Of a stretch of 64,000 bases of DNA, positions 24,512 to 39,059 are shown in pieces. Position 1 is the stretch's first letter. Every line of letters starts with the position of its first letter. Made by a program: the position numbers and the translations under genes. Under the pieces are notes generated by a model. The model was not told the origin of the DNA. It saw nothing but the letters and a program-made list of their open reading frames with translations, and ran no database searches. Where the stretch lies: the NCBI RefSeq assembly GCF_020740795.1, contig NC_067286.1, positions 3,405,990-3,469,989 of the forward strand. The letters are read 5' to 3'. This stretch comes from Apus apus (lineage: Eukaryota > Chordata > Aves > Apodiformes > Apodidae).

Positions 24512-24710
24512 GGGTATGTCTGCACTGCACATTGGGGCAAAGATCCCCAAGCCAGCCTCAATTAACTTAGCTGCAGAACCAGAAGCAATATAGCTGTGTT
24601 TGCTTGGTGTGACACCCGAGCTAATTAACTATGTATGGCAGTAACAGAGCTTTACTGTTTCTGGCACTGAAGCTAGTATCCCTGTGTGGTGATCTACGAC
24701 AGACATGCCA
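24512..24710. mobile_element. Possible fossil DNA transposon with inverted ends
   Basis: The left end reads gggtatgtctgcactgcac. The right end, reverse-complemented, reads ggcatgtctgtcgtag. The two share GG[T/C]ATGTCTG as an imperfect terminal inverted repeat about 200 bases apart. The interior has ctagc- and gagctaa-rich text like non-autonomous DNA transposons I recall from turtle and crocodile genomes. No transposase is present, and the family is uncertain. Confidence 0.35.
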
Positions 24711-27700
24711 GCTCTCTTGGAGGTAACCTGAGGGCTCCCTAAGCTGATGTTGCCTTGCACTGCAGGGATACATTTAGGAATACTCCAGGAGCTGGCAGGA
24801 ATTTGTTGATCCCTTTACATCATGTGAGAGTGGTGTGGCTACAGATGTGGTCGCAGCAAATCTGGACTGTTCCTCTCCCATCCTATTAAAAATTCTTTTA
24901 TTACTCACAACGTGATGGTTACAGAGCATCTTTAAGTAATGTGTTAAGCATCTTGAGCAGCATCTGTCACATGTGCTGCTTTCTAAATTTCTCACTTCCT
25001 CCTCCGGGGGCAAAAAGCTGGACAAAGATATTTTAAAATATTTCTCAAACTTGCATTTTCTGTCTTAAGTGAACTTCTTTGGACTATTTAGAAAGCCATT
25101 TTCAACTATTTCAAAGCAGCAGATAAGAACTTTCTCACAACAGGATTTTTTTTTTTTTCTCCATCTGAATTTGTTATGATTGCCAAGAAATTAACTCTCT
25201 CGGAATAAATGAGTTCAGGTACCACAGACCAGAGATGCTGCAAACAGGCTTTGGTGAAGGTAAAAACCAAACACAACAACCTGCCAGCTATTCCTCTTTA
25301 GGAACCCCACCTCAGGCATACCAAGAAGCTACTGGAGAGAATCAGAGTTATTTATCCAGGAACTTTCAGATGCAGATGGTATTCAGAAAAATATCCAAGT
25401 GGACTCTGAACTGCACACACCAGAATATTTTTCTGAGTTGCTTGCTTGGACTTTACTTATGAGTACAGTTGTTTGTTACTGATAGAATTTTTCCTTTCCT
25501 CCTTTTTTTTTTTTTTTTTTTAAAACCAGATATGTTGACACAGGTACTTAATGAAATCTCTGAGCTGTGACTGTTACATTATATTTAATTATTTTTTCCT
25601 TATTTATCATTTGAGAGTTTTAGCAGCTGAGCTGCCTTTAGTGATGTTTGGTACCTGTAGGTAGTTAGGAAGCCTAAGATCTTCTGTTGACTGAGATATC
25701 AAAACTGAGTTGTAGTTCCAAGAACCACCAAAAGGACCTGAGGACTTTCTCTTCAAATCTAATCACCCCAACTCTCAGGATTGACTTTTCACAAGGCAGC
25801 AAACACCATGACAGTTTTTAACACACGTCACTCATACTATCCACCAGCACAAACACAACTGCAACACAGCAATGTGGATTTTAAGTGCAATATCTGAGCG
25901 AGCCATTTTCCCACCACACTCTCCATCTCTGCCACAATTCTGTGAGGGTCATTTTTAACTAACAGCACTAAATTCTACACAGACTGTAACAGTATCATAT
26001 CTAAAATAAATGATATTTAAAACAATGTGGGCCTGTATGAACAATCTCATCGTAGCTAGTAAACCTTGCCTGTGAGCCTAATGAACTGCTCTGGTGACTG
26101 CAGTGTGTTACAGACAGACACCTTCAGAAAATAAAACAACACATTTTGATTAACAGATTTTAGACTATGTTCAAGAGCTCGCCGGGAATCCTCGGACAGA
26201 TTCTAAGGCACCAGGGAAGGTAAAGTACAGGCAGTGTTGGCAGGCTTCATAACATCATTCAGGGGTTTGTACCTGTTTTTCAGTGATGTTCAAATGAAGG
26301 GTTCAACCTGAGTTGCAGATGATGCGAGGCCCTACTCTCATCTTCAATACCTCCTACAGCAGCAGGACACTGAGGTGGAAGCTGGACTCATACTCCTGGC
26401 TACAGGCCTGTAGGACACAAGAAGGAGTTAGTTATTCAGGACACATAAGCATGTGCTTAACACTAGGCATGTGAGTGCCCCAAATGCACAAAAGCCCCCA
26501 TGCCAAAGTTAGCAACATTGCTGTAGCCAAGATGTGCTGAGAAGTTAAGCATGCACTTGAGAGCTTTACTGGATGACAGCCATTTACAGATGGACAATCA
26601 GCACAGAGACATGTAGGCAGAGACTTCCTTTAATGGGTTCACTGAGTTATCTTCTTGAAGATACATACTGGATTATTTCAATTAATATCTTTATAAACAC
26701 AAATGCTCCTTTCTTGCTTACCTCTCAGGCACCAGCACACCTATCATTTTGCCTGGAGTCCTTTGTTTACCACACTTCTCAAAAATTCAGGGCCAGACAA
26801 AGAATTCAAAATCAAATGCAAAAAGCAGCTAGAATCTGATAATACAGGACTCTGCAGTTTCTCTTCTGTTCTTGGTTCATCCTTGATTTTTTTGCTTGGA
26901 AGATGCTGATAGATGCTTGCCTGCATGTAATGATAACTACTAACAGCAGCTTGATGAATGAGAGAAAGTGGAAGGATAACAATAGGACAGGCATTAAGGG
27001 CACTAATTCATTCTTTATGGGATGGGCATCAGACATATGCTTGCTACTCCAGTCACAGTGCAGTCAAAATTGTCCTGTGCCACTGCCAAAAACTGCAACA
27101 GGTGCCAAAAGATTACAGCATTGGTTACATCCACTCCTGAGGCACCAGCTCAGGGACCGACCCAAAACCCAGGAGCCAAAGAACATCCTTCCCGAGACAT
27201 GAACTGTTTTCCAATAGTTCCCTCTTATTCCTAGTATGATGCTGGGTGGGGGGCAGGGTGGGTGGGTCAGGGCACAAATAAATTCAGCTGCCAGGAGGCA
27301 ATCCTCTGATTTTGCCACTGCAAGTCTGGACAGATGCCAAAGCCATGCGCAGCCTCCCAGACACGCTGGTAAGGTAATTAATATTTTGTACTCACAACAA
27401 TAAGAGATCCTCATTCACAGGGAACTATTAAGACAGTTTCTGGTTCCATTCTCCCCAGTACGTTACAATGACAGCTCCGTGCCAGCAGCAGCCACATGGC
27501 CTAAAGGTGCCAAGCTGGCAAGGATACTCTCTCTCAGCATTTGGCATCTCAGCCCTTGGCAAAGCCCTCAGCAGTTGTGCTTGGCTGCTCTCGGGTCCGT
27601 CATGTGGTGAGGCTGCTGAGAGCAGAGCAGGGTGCTGCGTCCTCTGGGCACCGTTTCACTTTAACACCTGTCTGGTTCAGAGGAATGCGTGCACATGGAG

Positions 27701-28383
27701 AGCAAGATCCTGCACAAATCCTCCCAGAGACCCAGAGCACATGCTCCATTTGTTACTGAAAGGGGTCGTTTCCTCACACCCACAAGTGGGGTTTTTTTCC
27801 CTCCCCCTCCTCCTCTTCCTCTTCATGTATCTGTATACAACCCTTAGAGGGTCCTACATCCTGCCAGGCATTCCACATGTGTTGGAGGTTTGCTCTGTGA
27901 ACCAGGAATACAAAACACAGCCTTTTTGTATATAATGAAATCTCATATTTTACTGTGCTCATATAAAGCCATTTCTTTGTGAATAAGACTCTTTTTATTA
28001 GTGACATTTTAATGACCTACAAATGTTCGGTATAGATGAAAGGAAATTATTATTTCCAGGTCACCTTGCAGTAATACTTTTTGATAGGCACCATAATTCC
28101 AATTAAATTGAGTAATAAGGGAGAGGGGAAACCCTTCAAACATTTAAAGTGCCACTGAAGCAAAAATATTTTAACAGGAAAACATAAAAACAAGTATATA
28201 TCACTTTTTAAAAGCCACACAATATTAGAGAGGAGCGTAGATAAGAAAATTCAAAGTCCTTTTTCCACTGGGGACTACTAAAAGAAAGTGTGGCTGCTAC
28301 AACATGCAGACTGTAAGAATATCACTCTGTGCCCCACAAACACCACACATCCTCCTAGTGAAGGCAGCAAGTCTTCATGTCAC
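24711..28383. other. Intergenic, no gene recognised
   Basis: Contains the T19 run. The cluster of overlapping frames at 26.6-27.9 kb reflects locally higher G+C and few stop codons. None has a domain, a start context or a splice-site pattern I could support. Confidence 0.75.
25503..25521. repeat. T19 homopolymer
   Basis: Uninterrupted T run followed by aaaacc. No adjacent retroposed gene was recognised. Confidence 0.95.
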
Positions 28384-28705
28384 AGAATGCCACAGAAGCA
28401 TAGAATGGTTTGGGTTAGAAAGGACCTTGAAGATTCTCAGGTTCCAAGCCCTCCTGCCATGGCAGGGACATCTCCTACTAGACCAGGTTGCTCCAAGCCC
28501 CATCCAACCTGCCCTTGAACACTTCCAGGGAGGGGGCAGGCACAGCTTCACTTGGCAACCTGGGCCAGCGTCTCACCACCCTCACACTAAAGAATTTCTT
28601 TCTAACCTCTGAACTAAACCTTCCCTCTTTCAGTTTAAAACCATTACCCCTCATCCTGTCACTACACACCCTGGTGAGAAGTCCCTCCCCAGCAGGATTG
28701 GGTCT
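28384..28705 (-). mobile_element. CR1 LINE fragment, 5'-truncated
   Basis: Plus strand reads catagaatggtttgggttag, then aaggaccttgaagattctca. Further along are the CR1 phrases accaccctcacactaaagaa and ccattacccctcatcctgtc. The match ends around gtccctccccagca. Open frames here on both strands are CR1 sequence, not host genes. Confidence 0.9.
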
Positions 28706-31700
28706 GACTCAGGCCACCAACTTAGGAAAAAAACGTCAGCTGTGGTGCCTGGGAGGTCAAAATCACAAGTATCATCCCCAAGGTGGCAGTGGGGCCCAGG
28801 GGAGCCCTGGCAGAGGTGCAGCAGGTGTGCAGAGAGGCGTGTGGAGGCTTTGCAGAGCACCCCTCAAATCTGTGCCTGCCCAGAAGCACCACAACCAACC
28901 CCAGGTCTGCAGGCACCACGGCCTGCACTGCTTCACCCAGTACATTCTGACACTGTCAAGCCCGTTTATCTTTGGATCAGACACCCTCTGAAGCCTGGGG
29001 AATAAATGCAAGTCTTTGGTTGCTAAGCTCAGGGTCACAAAACCACTGCTGTGGCTGGCTCAGGCGGGAAGGCTCAGTGTTCCCACATCACCCCAACTGG
29101 GACATGCAAAGCAAAGCCAGGCCTCCTGTGTCTTACTCCAAGCCATTCCCTTTGCCTTTCACGTTGCTACTGCAATTTTTGTTTTGCATCAAGCTTATGG
29201 CCCACAGACACCAGCCAAGGCCTCCCCGTGCCAGGCAGAGCTCGAGCACAGCACACAAACCCTGCTGGCTGCACGTAGTTTCGCGTCTATCAGCGTTCCT
29301 ATGTTTAGCCATCCCAGTTACTTTTTATACATACCACTTTAAAAAAGCAAACAGAAACCAAACAAATGACTACTGAGTATTTGAAGTCCTCGTAACTAAA
29401 AGCAGGGCAAGCTTAAACATGACATCACAGTCAGAAGGTCACTGGGGCTGCCCACACATCAAATACTTTTAGTTACTTGAACAGAAAACAGGAGAAAGCA
29501 TTTACAACATTACTCTTCTCTTACCCTACTCTAGCATCAGTTAAGCAACTTATTTTGAGTTTTGCAGTTTTTTCTTCTTGAACGGTTCTTCTTTATTAGG
29601 GGAAAAAAATGTCCTTTCCTCCCCCTACTCTGAAACTCATGCTTTCTGAAGAACACTAGGGTGACATACAGGATGGACACCAGGACCATGACAAATTTAA
29701 GATCCAGCAGCTTGGAAGCTTTCCTGGCCACAAGCCAAACCTTTCTGGAATGGAAAAGACTTTTCAATAAGGCATTTTCAGTAATGAATTCAGTATTTAA
29801 CCCTTGGGAGGTAAGGAAATATCCCAACTTAACATTATTCTGTTACTTATAAAAACGTTATTTTAGATAATTTTAGGAGCTTCTGTAATTACAGTATTTC
29901 CCATTTCTTTTTCTCAGTGACCTGGGCAGTTAAAAAATAAGTACCAAATAAACATATAAAACTCTCCAGCAACATTCCTGGAATAGTTTTTCTGTAAAGT
30001 GCATGGCATGTTCAGAACACATGATTTTTGTAGCACAAAGATTTGATTGGCTTCGCTGCCCAGTGTGGTCATCTCAGATTCATGCCAACTAAACCTACCC
30101 CACCGTATCGTCATTTCTTTCCCATCTCTGTGTGCACAAATACTCCTTCTAAAAAGCCAGTTCCCAAATCCTGCACAAATTCACAAGCTGAATCCCTGCT
30201 ACGTTATCTTCCCTTGGAAATGATAACCAAATAACAAGGCACTGTATGTTACTCTTGGCAAATGAAGTGGGAACAAGTAAGTACAGGACTTCAGAAGAGC
30301 CAGCGAAAGAGCAAGAGCTGGGCAGGAGGATCTGGTACCAAGGGCAGACTTCTTCTTAGGTGAGTCTCAGTTGGACTGAGCCCTGGGATGAATGCACCAT
30401 GCAGCATGGCTTACAAGTGACATGAAAGACCAAAGAAAGAAATCAAACTTCCTGTCTAAGTCAGCAAAGCCTTCAGTTTCAATTACATATGTGTAAACTT
30501 TCTAACTGACTAGACCTTGCCAGGTGTTTCCTTATAATACCCTTTCCCTTATTAACATGACGAAATAAATACAACTTACCCAAATCAAATCCTGACTATT
30601 TCCCCATTTTAAACTTAATTAATTTTCTCAGGTTTATGCACTTTTCCAGCTTGCAACCAAAATTCAAGAGTTTCTTCAGGAGAATGTGCCTGATTGGGAC
30701 TTTGATTTATTTTTTTAAAAAAACCAGTTACTGTGCCATGACACAAGGGTAGAACACTGTTTGAAAGGGCTGCTGATTCTGGACAATTTCTATGCTAATT
30801 TCAGAAATGATTCCTCTGACATTAAATAAGGAGCTGAGGAATGTTCCAAAGGTCTAGACAGACCAGACCATTAACAGATTGGGTAAATCAACGCTAATAC
30901 TGCCCACAGCATGTTACACCGTGTGAACTTTCTTCACTGCACACACTTTACTAATTTTAGTTCCACGTGGTTCCCCAGCTGACTGGCCAAAATATAAACT
31001 ACACCAGCTCCCTAAAGCCTCCCAGTGCCCATCTTGACCTTGGACTCGCCTTTAATATTAAACTTGAGGAAAAAAAAAAACCCAACTGAATGGTCACACT
31101 TTTTTATTCAGGGGACATTTATAAATGGTTTATAAAGGGTTAACAAATGATTAATGGATTATGAAAATGCTGAAAAAGTATGGAGAGCTATGAAAACTAA
31201 GGAGAGCTTTTACTCATCTCATGCTAAATGATCAGCTATTTAGGAAAATACAGTGTAGACCCATATATTCCAGCTTGAACTTCATCAGTGAGGTAAAAGC
31301 TAAAGCCTGGCAAACAATTTAAATATCTTCAAACTTACTTGACCACTGACAAATCCTCCAGCATTTATTAGCAATGTTCTACAGCAATTATCATTTTAAA
31401 GGACAAGTAAAATCTGGCTCCAAATTTAGACTCTGTATGAACAAGCTGTCATATAGCCTTAAAATAACAAAGATTCCCAGTTTTTCTTTTACTTCCAATA
31501 AAAATCTTTAAAAAATTCTTATATGTAATCCTGACAGTGCAGAACTGAAAAACAACATGAAAAAAGCATCACTAAATCAAAATAGAAAGGCCACAGAACA
31601 TTAAGATCAATTGAATTTTTAAAATTCCTTCTGGTTTTCTATCTTAGCTTACCAGCTCACTGCTGAAACAAGGCACTGGTGCAAGGTGTGATGCTGAGTT

Positions 31701-32199
31701 TGAGACCTTTGTTGTCACAGGACAAAAAAAAAAAATCTCACAAATGATGAAATGCTGCTTTTTAGAAATTAACTCAAATCAGCATCCAGAGCATTTGCAG
31801 CATCTTGTGCATTATCATGACGTGACAAGTACATGCAAATGCACTTACTGGTGAACTCTAAGGTACTAAACCATAAGAGGTGTCTTCACGTGACAAATAT
31901 CTGATTTCTTTTCAACTGAAATAAGAGCTTCTGATAGACTTTCTTTTTTTTTTTTTCTTTCTACTTAACTGGCTGAGCATTATACCAAATGCAAGTAACT
32001 CACAATCTCATAATACCTTTCTGAGCAGATAGTATAACATTTTGGGGACGCAGAGTTGAATGTTAAGCCAAAAGAGCAGTGGGCATGCACCTCCTCTCAC
32101 TGAACTCAACAGCTGAACTTCCACTGAGTGCCAAGGGATAGGATTAGGTGTTTCTGTTGATAGCGTGGGTGCCAGCAAACACTTCCTCCCTCCCATCAC

Positions 32200-32213
32200 C
32201 CACACACACACAC
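32200..32213. repeat. Short (CA)n microsatellite
   Basis: About seven CA units. Similar interrupted CA/GT-rich patches lie at 2298-2350 and 20147-20170. Confidence 0.9.
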
Positions 32214-34754
32214 CTCAACTAATCAGAGCACTACTTAATTGTATCATAGGAGCTCTCCCTCAGCAAACTACGATCTTTTATTTAATGCAGCCTTCCATAA
32301 ATCAGTACAAGCAGGACCACAAGACCTGAAACAGCTCATGTATCACACACAACCATGAACATGCTTTGCTACCCATCGGACACCTCAGTCTATTGACTCC
32401 TGATAATGATCAATGATGGTTAAATTGGCAACTGGGCTACTGGAAAAATTCCAAACTTCACCTATAGGAATGAGGAGGATATATGTGAATGTGATTTTGG
32501 CAGGAAAAGGTACATTGTTCTACAGCTATGGGAAAAACGCTTAACGTTCTAACATTTCCTTAACATATGATTACAATGAAACATTAGAGGTAGCATTATT
32601 AACAATAATCAACTTCCCTGGGTAAATGAAAAAAAATAACTCCAAATCCATCTCAAATCTGCAGAAAAAATTCTAGTGTTTCATGCCTTCTTGTCTTTCT
32701 GAGCACTTCAGAGATGCTTACTGCAAAGAGAATAGGCTCTTGTGGGCTTTGGGTTTTGAAACTCAAGAAAGTTCTCAACTTGTTCATTTTCCCCATCAAT
32801 GAATGTGGGGGTTAATCAAAGTGTTGAGGTTAGACTATAACACTTCTGAGATACTGAAAACATGAACCCTTACATCCCAAGTTTGTTTCTGAATGGTGTG
32901 TGTATACAACTTAAAAAAGGATTTGGAGATCTCAGAAACCAAAGTTGTTGCTAAACTCCATGACATACAGAAAAACCAAGGTGGCTTTATAATCTTTATG
33001 TTGAAACTATTGCTATAAAAATATTCCATTGCTTTAGACCAAGTCAGGATTTCCCTTCAGACCAGGAGATATTCTACCACTGACCATGCTGGGGTTTTGC
33101 CATTGCTACCATTGGGGCAGTATCTCACCTTCCTCCCACAACACAGAAGGCCCTAAGGAGGCACTACATCCTGTGAGAAGCCAGGATCAAAAAAAGTGTG
33201 TTTCTTGGATATTCTGTCTCTCCTGCTTTTCCCCAGACAAGAAACTAGTACAATGATAAGAATGTTGCTAAATATTCTTACAGGTATGTTGCCTTGGGAA
33301 ACCCCTAGTAGAGCACATGCAGGCAGGTGTCTGTTAGCAGGCACATGCTTGCATAAATGCACATAAATATATCAAAACACCCAACACTTCTCCACAGAAA
33401 GAACAGTCATCCCCAGTTAGAGATCAGTGGGAGGCTCTGACTCAGCTTTGTTCAGTGCAGAGCTGCCTTCCTCCCTCCCTTTCTCAGTTTCTTCACCTCA
33501 GCCTCATTCCATCATCCTTTACCTCCAGTGGAGGTTCAGCCAGCTCCTTCCCCTCACCAATACATTTGGTTTCTCCCAGAAGATGCCTCAACTCAAAAAA
33601 ACCCCACTGAAATTAATAATATTTTATTATATTATTACTTCTCTATGTGTCCCTTTCCAGATCACAGATTCTTTAAGACAGGGATTATTGACTGTTCTGT
33701 GTATTAATACAACCCAGCCCTGATCTCATCCAGCCTCTGGTCACTACCATAAGAAGCTGAGAATAAAAGGGAACTGTCTTTGCCCTAGATAAATGCTCTC
33801 CAGAGTGGATTCACTCATGTTTATCCATCCTTGAAAAAAGAACTCCAGAAAGCACATACAAACACGCCAAACATCACAGAACTGGAATCACTAATTATTT
33901 TGAAAAGCATTTATTTCAAATTAATTTCATACCATTAAATGTTACCACACTTGTATTCTAGGCATCTCTGACTATTCAACCATAGTGACACATTTGTTGT
34001 TTATTGGGGGTTTTTTTCCAAGTCTTGCTCATCTTTTCAGGGTACTGCAGAGTACCTGTTCATAATAATTCCTTTCTCTTCATTCAACTGCCTGGATACA
34101 ATTAGGAAAACATTAAATTTGTAAGAACTGTCCTATGAGCAACCATATTTGGATAGACAAGAATTTCAAAAGGCTCAGGAAGACACCCTGGAAACCATTT
34201 AAAAAATCATTTCTGAACACAGCATCTCTACTGATAACTTCACAGCAATCATTTCCTTGGTTGGCAAAGCACTTGGAAAATATGAAAAGCTATAGGTATG
34301 TTGCCAATCTGCCTTTAGGGTCAAAAAAAATCCCACAGTGACATTCTCTGCTATTTTCATAATATATCACATGTCTGACCAAAGGCCACCAAAACCAGTG
34401 GAAACCTTTTAGACTTAAAATCATTCTCTCTTCTGCAGAACAGCTCCAAAGTGACTTAACCACAAATTCTGCAGAGTAGCAAATGAGTTCCTACAACTCT
34501 TATGAAAGCAGGAACTCAGAATCCCAACCTTCTAGTTAGGAAAAATGTATTGTGTTATTGCAAGGACTATCCCACTCTGAGATGCCAAAAGGATCTGTTC
34601 TCTTTCCCATGAAACTCAAATTTCCACCCTGGGCTACGTTCTCAGAATAAAAAAGTTCTGGGTTTAAACCACCTCAGCAGGGCACACAACAAGGAGAGTA
34701 GAAGATCTTCCCTAAGCATGCACTGAGCAGTCAGCCAAGGCTGCTGTGGAAAGA

Positions 34755-34830
34755 GACATTTCAGATCAAGATGGACCATTGCAGTCACCTTATCTAAACA
34801 TCTCCCTTGCACAGACCAGAAACCATCAGG
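34755..34830 (-). mobile_element. Possible ancient CR1 3' end
   Basis: The phrase agatggaccattgcagtcac, followed by cttatctaaacatctccctt and cagaccagaaaccatcaggc, resembles the 3' end of older CR1 subfamilies known from turtles and archosaurs. It is heavily diverged and recognised by eye only. Confidence 0.35.
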
Positions 34831-35822
34831 CAGATCTAAGAAGCTTTAAACCACACATTGCAGAAAGGCAACCACTTGGCAGCTCGGAAGTAAACCAATA
34901 ACATTTTAAAATGCCATACTGCTTGAAAAGGGACACCTGAAGTTCCTGCTGTGAACATTGCTCAGATACAGAGAGGATGCACCTCCTAGCTGAGTGTGGA
35001 ACGCAGCACACACCAGGCAGTCAGAAAGCACCGAGTGTTTTAGATCTATGGTCAAAACCTGGCAGGAAGAGCTCTTTAAAGAGGGGAGCTTGAGAAGTTT
35101 ATCCATTAATTTAAGCTAAATTAAGCAGGTAAGAAATCCTTCAGCTCTGTGCTGGTGCATTGAGAGGAAACAGACAAAATTATAGAAACATTATTGTATT
35201 CATAATACACAATCATTCATTTCCTTTTATAGAAGATCACATGAAATTCTGTAAGTCTGTGGTACGCTGGAAAAGAGGCACAAAACCCTCATTTGCCATC
35301 AGGCCACCAGTTTACCATTGAACAAGGGTAGGGAGTCAGGACTTCAACAACAGCATTCAAAATGGTGAAGAAAAATAAGCCCAGATGCTTCTTTGGGCAG
35401 CTATGACAAGAACTTTTGAAATGCCCTAGGCTGTTTTACAGCAGAATTGTATTGTGCAGCCACGTGGATCATCAGCAGTTATTGACTGCATGCAGAGCTA
35501 ATTGTACCATTACCTGTCAACATCACAGCTCCTGCTCAGTGTAGATTCAATCTCATTACTCTGCAATTTTTGCATTTCAATTTTCCTGGGAAATCACTTC
35601 CTCCGTGAGGACAGTACAAAAACCAAAGCACCTCAAACTGCCAGATGCCACTAGTGCTCCCATGGTCACACGTGCTTTGCTTTCCTGTCTACACAGAAAT
35701 GTCACTTCAGAGAAACTGCATTTCATCCCAAAGTGCCTCAAAAACACATGAATGCTTTGATGACTTCAGCTGCCCTTCTTCAAAACGTTTGCTCAAGAAT
35801 TTGTGCAGAGTCCTTCCTAATC

Positions 35823-35875
35823 ATAGAATCTGAAGCCTTCTAGCTAAAAAGAGCTTTCATGACAACAGGCAAGTC
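35823..35875 (-). mobile_element. Possible degraded CR1 3' end
   Basis: The phrase aatcatagaatctgaagcct begins like the reverse complement of a CR1 terminus. The following gctaaaaagagctttcatga loosely fits the usual continuation. The trace is short and weak. Confidence 0.3.
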
Positions 35876-38800
35876 AATGAGCCTAAAAACCTCCCTTTTA
35901 AATAAGGTTCAGATGCACTTTTGTTGAATCCAAGGCAGATCCGAGGGAATCTTCAGGAATTCCTGTGGTTACAGTCACTGAGGATGTAGGGACTTGACTC
36001 ACCAGGCAGTGCTTATCTTCCAGATCTTCATGCTATTTTGTTAACACGATGGTTTTATGTCTCATAGAGATTTTGCTCCAAGATAGCACCCACCACAACA
36101 GCCTGCAGAGCTACACATGCAGTTATCAGCCTGCAAACTGCCCTTTCCCACCCACTGGAAATGATGTCTTTGACATGGGGAAGCTTAACGGAGAGGAAAT
36201 GGTGGTTATCCTCTTGAGGTAACCCCTAGAGAAGATGAGAATGTCATTGCAAACTTGTGGGAAAAAAAAGGTTTGCCATTGTCAGGATGTAAAATAGGCA
36301 CAGGACAATAGGCACTGGTTTTCTGCAATCAGGTTGACAAATCCCTGAATGGGAAGAAAATGAAAGTCAGAGGCAATTTGTTCCAAAAAACTATTAATTA
36401 ACTAAGGGTTACAGAGTTGAGATTTAGAGAGCTGACTCCTCCAAGAGACAGAAGCAGCACACATAGTGTGAAAAGGACATGAAACATCAGTAATAGAACA
36501 GTTATAAGGAATTACAAAATGCAACTTTAGAAGTTTTTCCAGTATGAACCTCTTTCCTCAATCAGTGTCTTTCTCCAAAAGAAAACAAGAACATTCTGCT
36601 ATGTGTACTACAAACAAAAAATGCAAAGCACTCCCATTAGTCATCACCATTTTGTACCACCAACTCTCTTCATCACCACAGGCTGACCTAATCCCAAAGT
36701 GGCTTCAAATAAATTCTCTGTAGGTGAAAAGCTCAGTGATGTTTCTACCATCATGTTTTCACTGATGGCTGCATCCCTAGCATGCATGTTAGTGCCAAAG
36801 AGAAGTATCCTAAGAGTTTGTACACTTGACCTTCAGTAGTATAATTCTGTCATTTCCAGCCTACACTTTAGCATCCTGCAAAAGTTAACACAAAGCATGG
36901 AAGCAAATAATGACACACTGCATGAGGGCATGTTTTCCCCCCTCTATAGGCAAATACAAATAAGCACAGAGCTGTGTGGATACAACAATTAACAGGGGCT
37001 AGGAAGAGAAAATGTTACGGATGAACGGAATTCACCATAGTTAAATCAGTGCAGATACAATAAACAAGATCATCTAACACAAGAACTTCATGACATCTGG
37101 TCCAAATACAGGAAACAAAGTCTCCCTGCCATCATGCCATCATTGCCATCTTTCCCCATTCAGTTTTGTGCCTTCCACCAGGGCAGCTCCCTTGGCTGTA
37201 GCATCTACCTCCAAATTGCTTCCTAAGTGATGTGGTACTGGGTTTCCCAGAGTTCACCTCTATGCCTTGTCTTCTTGCTTCCCAGACCTTCCCATAGCTG
37301 AACAGACTTCATTTCACACATTGCTTCTAGCCTCATTTTGCAAGGTTTTCAGGGCAGAGAACACCTGATGTCTTTGTCAATTGATGTGTTAACAACTATC
37401 TCCAGAAGTAATATATACAATCAAAACAATAATGTAGTTTTAGAGAAGTCTTTCTTCAGAGAGCTCCCAACAGGACTCAAAACAGGGTGTAAAAATGCAC
37501 TTCATTAAGCTCTGCAGGAGCCAAAAGCCCTTACCCCTTGCAGAGGCCATGTGCCATTAGTGAACAAGGCTCCTAGGGAGTTGATATCCAGGAAATGCAG
37601 GAAATAACTTCTGGAAATGCAGGAGCAAGGACTGAATCCTGAGCTCAGCAAGAGCTTGGAAACCGGGTAACTGTCCTTCTGTGGCAATACTTTCTTACTA
37701 CAGGCTGTGGGCCTTGGCTTCAGCAGGGATTCCCAAATCCAGCTGAGCTTGGACCAAACAGAAATCAGTGTCATTCAGAAAGGCTCAGCCCTGCCAAGGC
37801 AAGATCTTGTGCCCGGAGTGTAAGGATTTGGTAGCTCACATTCAGCTCAGCTCTTGCAGGGGCATGCAATTCTCAGGCCAGCCTGTCCCTGGTGCCTGTA
37901 GGAAGTCCATGGGGAAGTCTCTTACACTTCCTTCAAGATCTCCAAGTGTGGGCATTTGCCCCCAAAATTCTTATATGCTTACCTTCAAATCAAAATATGG
38001 CTCCTCAGCACAGCATTGCATGCATTGTAGTTCAGCCTATGCTTCTTGGAGGAGTGCATCCAGCATGAGCTGTGAGTGGGACCTTCTAAACACAACAGAA
38101 ATTAAAACCTGATGGTGGAATACTTCTCTAGAGTTGCCCATTTTAAAACTCATTCCCAGGCAAAGGAGAAAAAAAAAAAAAAAGTTAAATTCCTTTCAAA
38201 GATTCCACATTTGCACCAATACTGCCCATAAAGTATTGGATTGACAGCATTTCCATGGTGGTGTTAGCAGGATGGGCACCTATAAGGCAAGATATTTACT
38301 TAAAATAGCAGCAGTGCACAAAGATCTTAGCAAAAGCTAGCAAACTGAGCTGTAACTTCATAATGCATATGATGAGAAAGAAATATGCATGTTTGTATGC
38401 AAGTCTGTGTCCTCCTAGAGGGATAACACATTCCTTTGAAAGGGCTACATCATGAGGTGTACAGCATCAGGCTCTCTTTCAGGGCTAATGTTCAAAGAAA
38501 ACACAAAACAAATAAAAATAAATTCTCTATCTCTTCCCTGAAACGACAGACAAAATACACTTAGCTTCTAGTTCCAAAAAAAGGACAATATTTTTAAAGT
38601 CCTTCAAGCACCATTCACATTATTGAAAAAAGGCTCAATATTTACATTGCAGAACAAATATGGAGGGGTCAGCTCCTTCCTAAAAGGATGATAAATACTC
38701 CTACTTCACATACTTCTGTTACAAAGAGCCAGACACGACTAATAAAAATTATCAGTTTTGGGGAAAGTTGATAGTGCCAGCCACATTCACTGAGCTACTG

Positions 38801-39059
38801 GGTTCCTTCCCACAGAAAAGCAATTTAGAACTATTACATGGGCTTTATTCACACCAACACCAAGCTGTTTATCTTAAGAACAAGCTTGTATTGTCAGGGG
38901 TATGGGATCTAATTTGGGAGCTGGTTATTGTAGTAATCACATTAAAACTCCTTGCTACTCTATCATGGAGCTAAAACTTGCAGATGCCACACACAGGAAT
39001 AGCTTTCACATGAACATTCACATATATATTTATACACAAATCTATTTTTATATATGTAT

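Larger units (their letters stand above)
28706..39059. other. Intergenic, no gene recognised
   Basis: Holds two weak old CR1 traces, a (CA)n tract, and a TA-rich patch at 31100-31165 where ttataaatggtttataaagg is followed by further tta/aat words. No coding exon was identified. Confidence 0.75.

Noticed and set aside
27468-27935. 155-codon open frame on the plus strand
   Set aside because: No recognisable domain or signal, several overlapping frames in the same area, and no splice or promoter context. Read as chance openness in a G+C-richer patch.
28488-28991. 167-codon open frame on the plus strand
   Set aside because: Its first half is antisense CR1 sequence (NLPSFSLKPLPLILS is a typical translated CR1 tail), so it is not a host gene.
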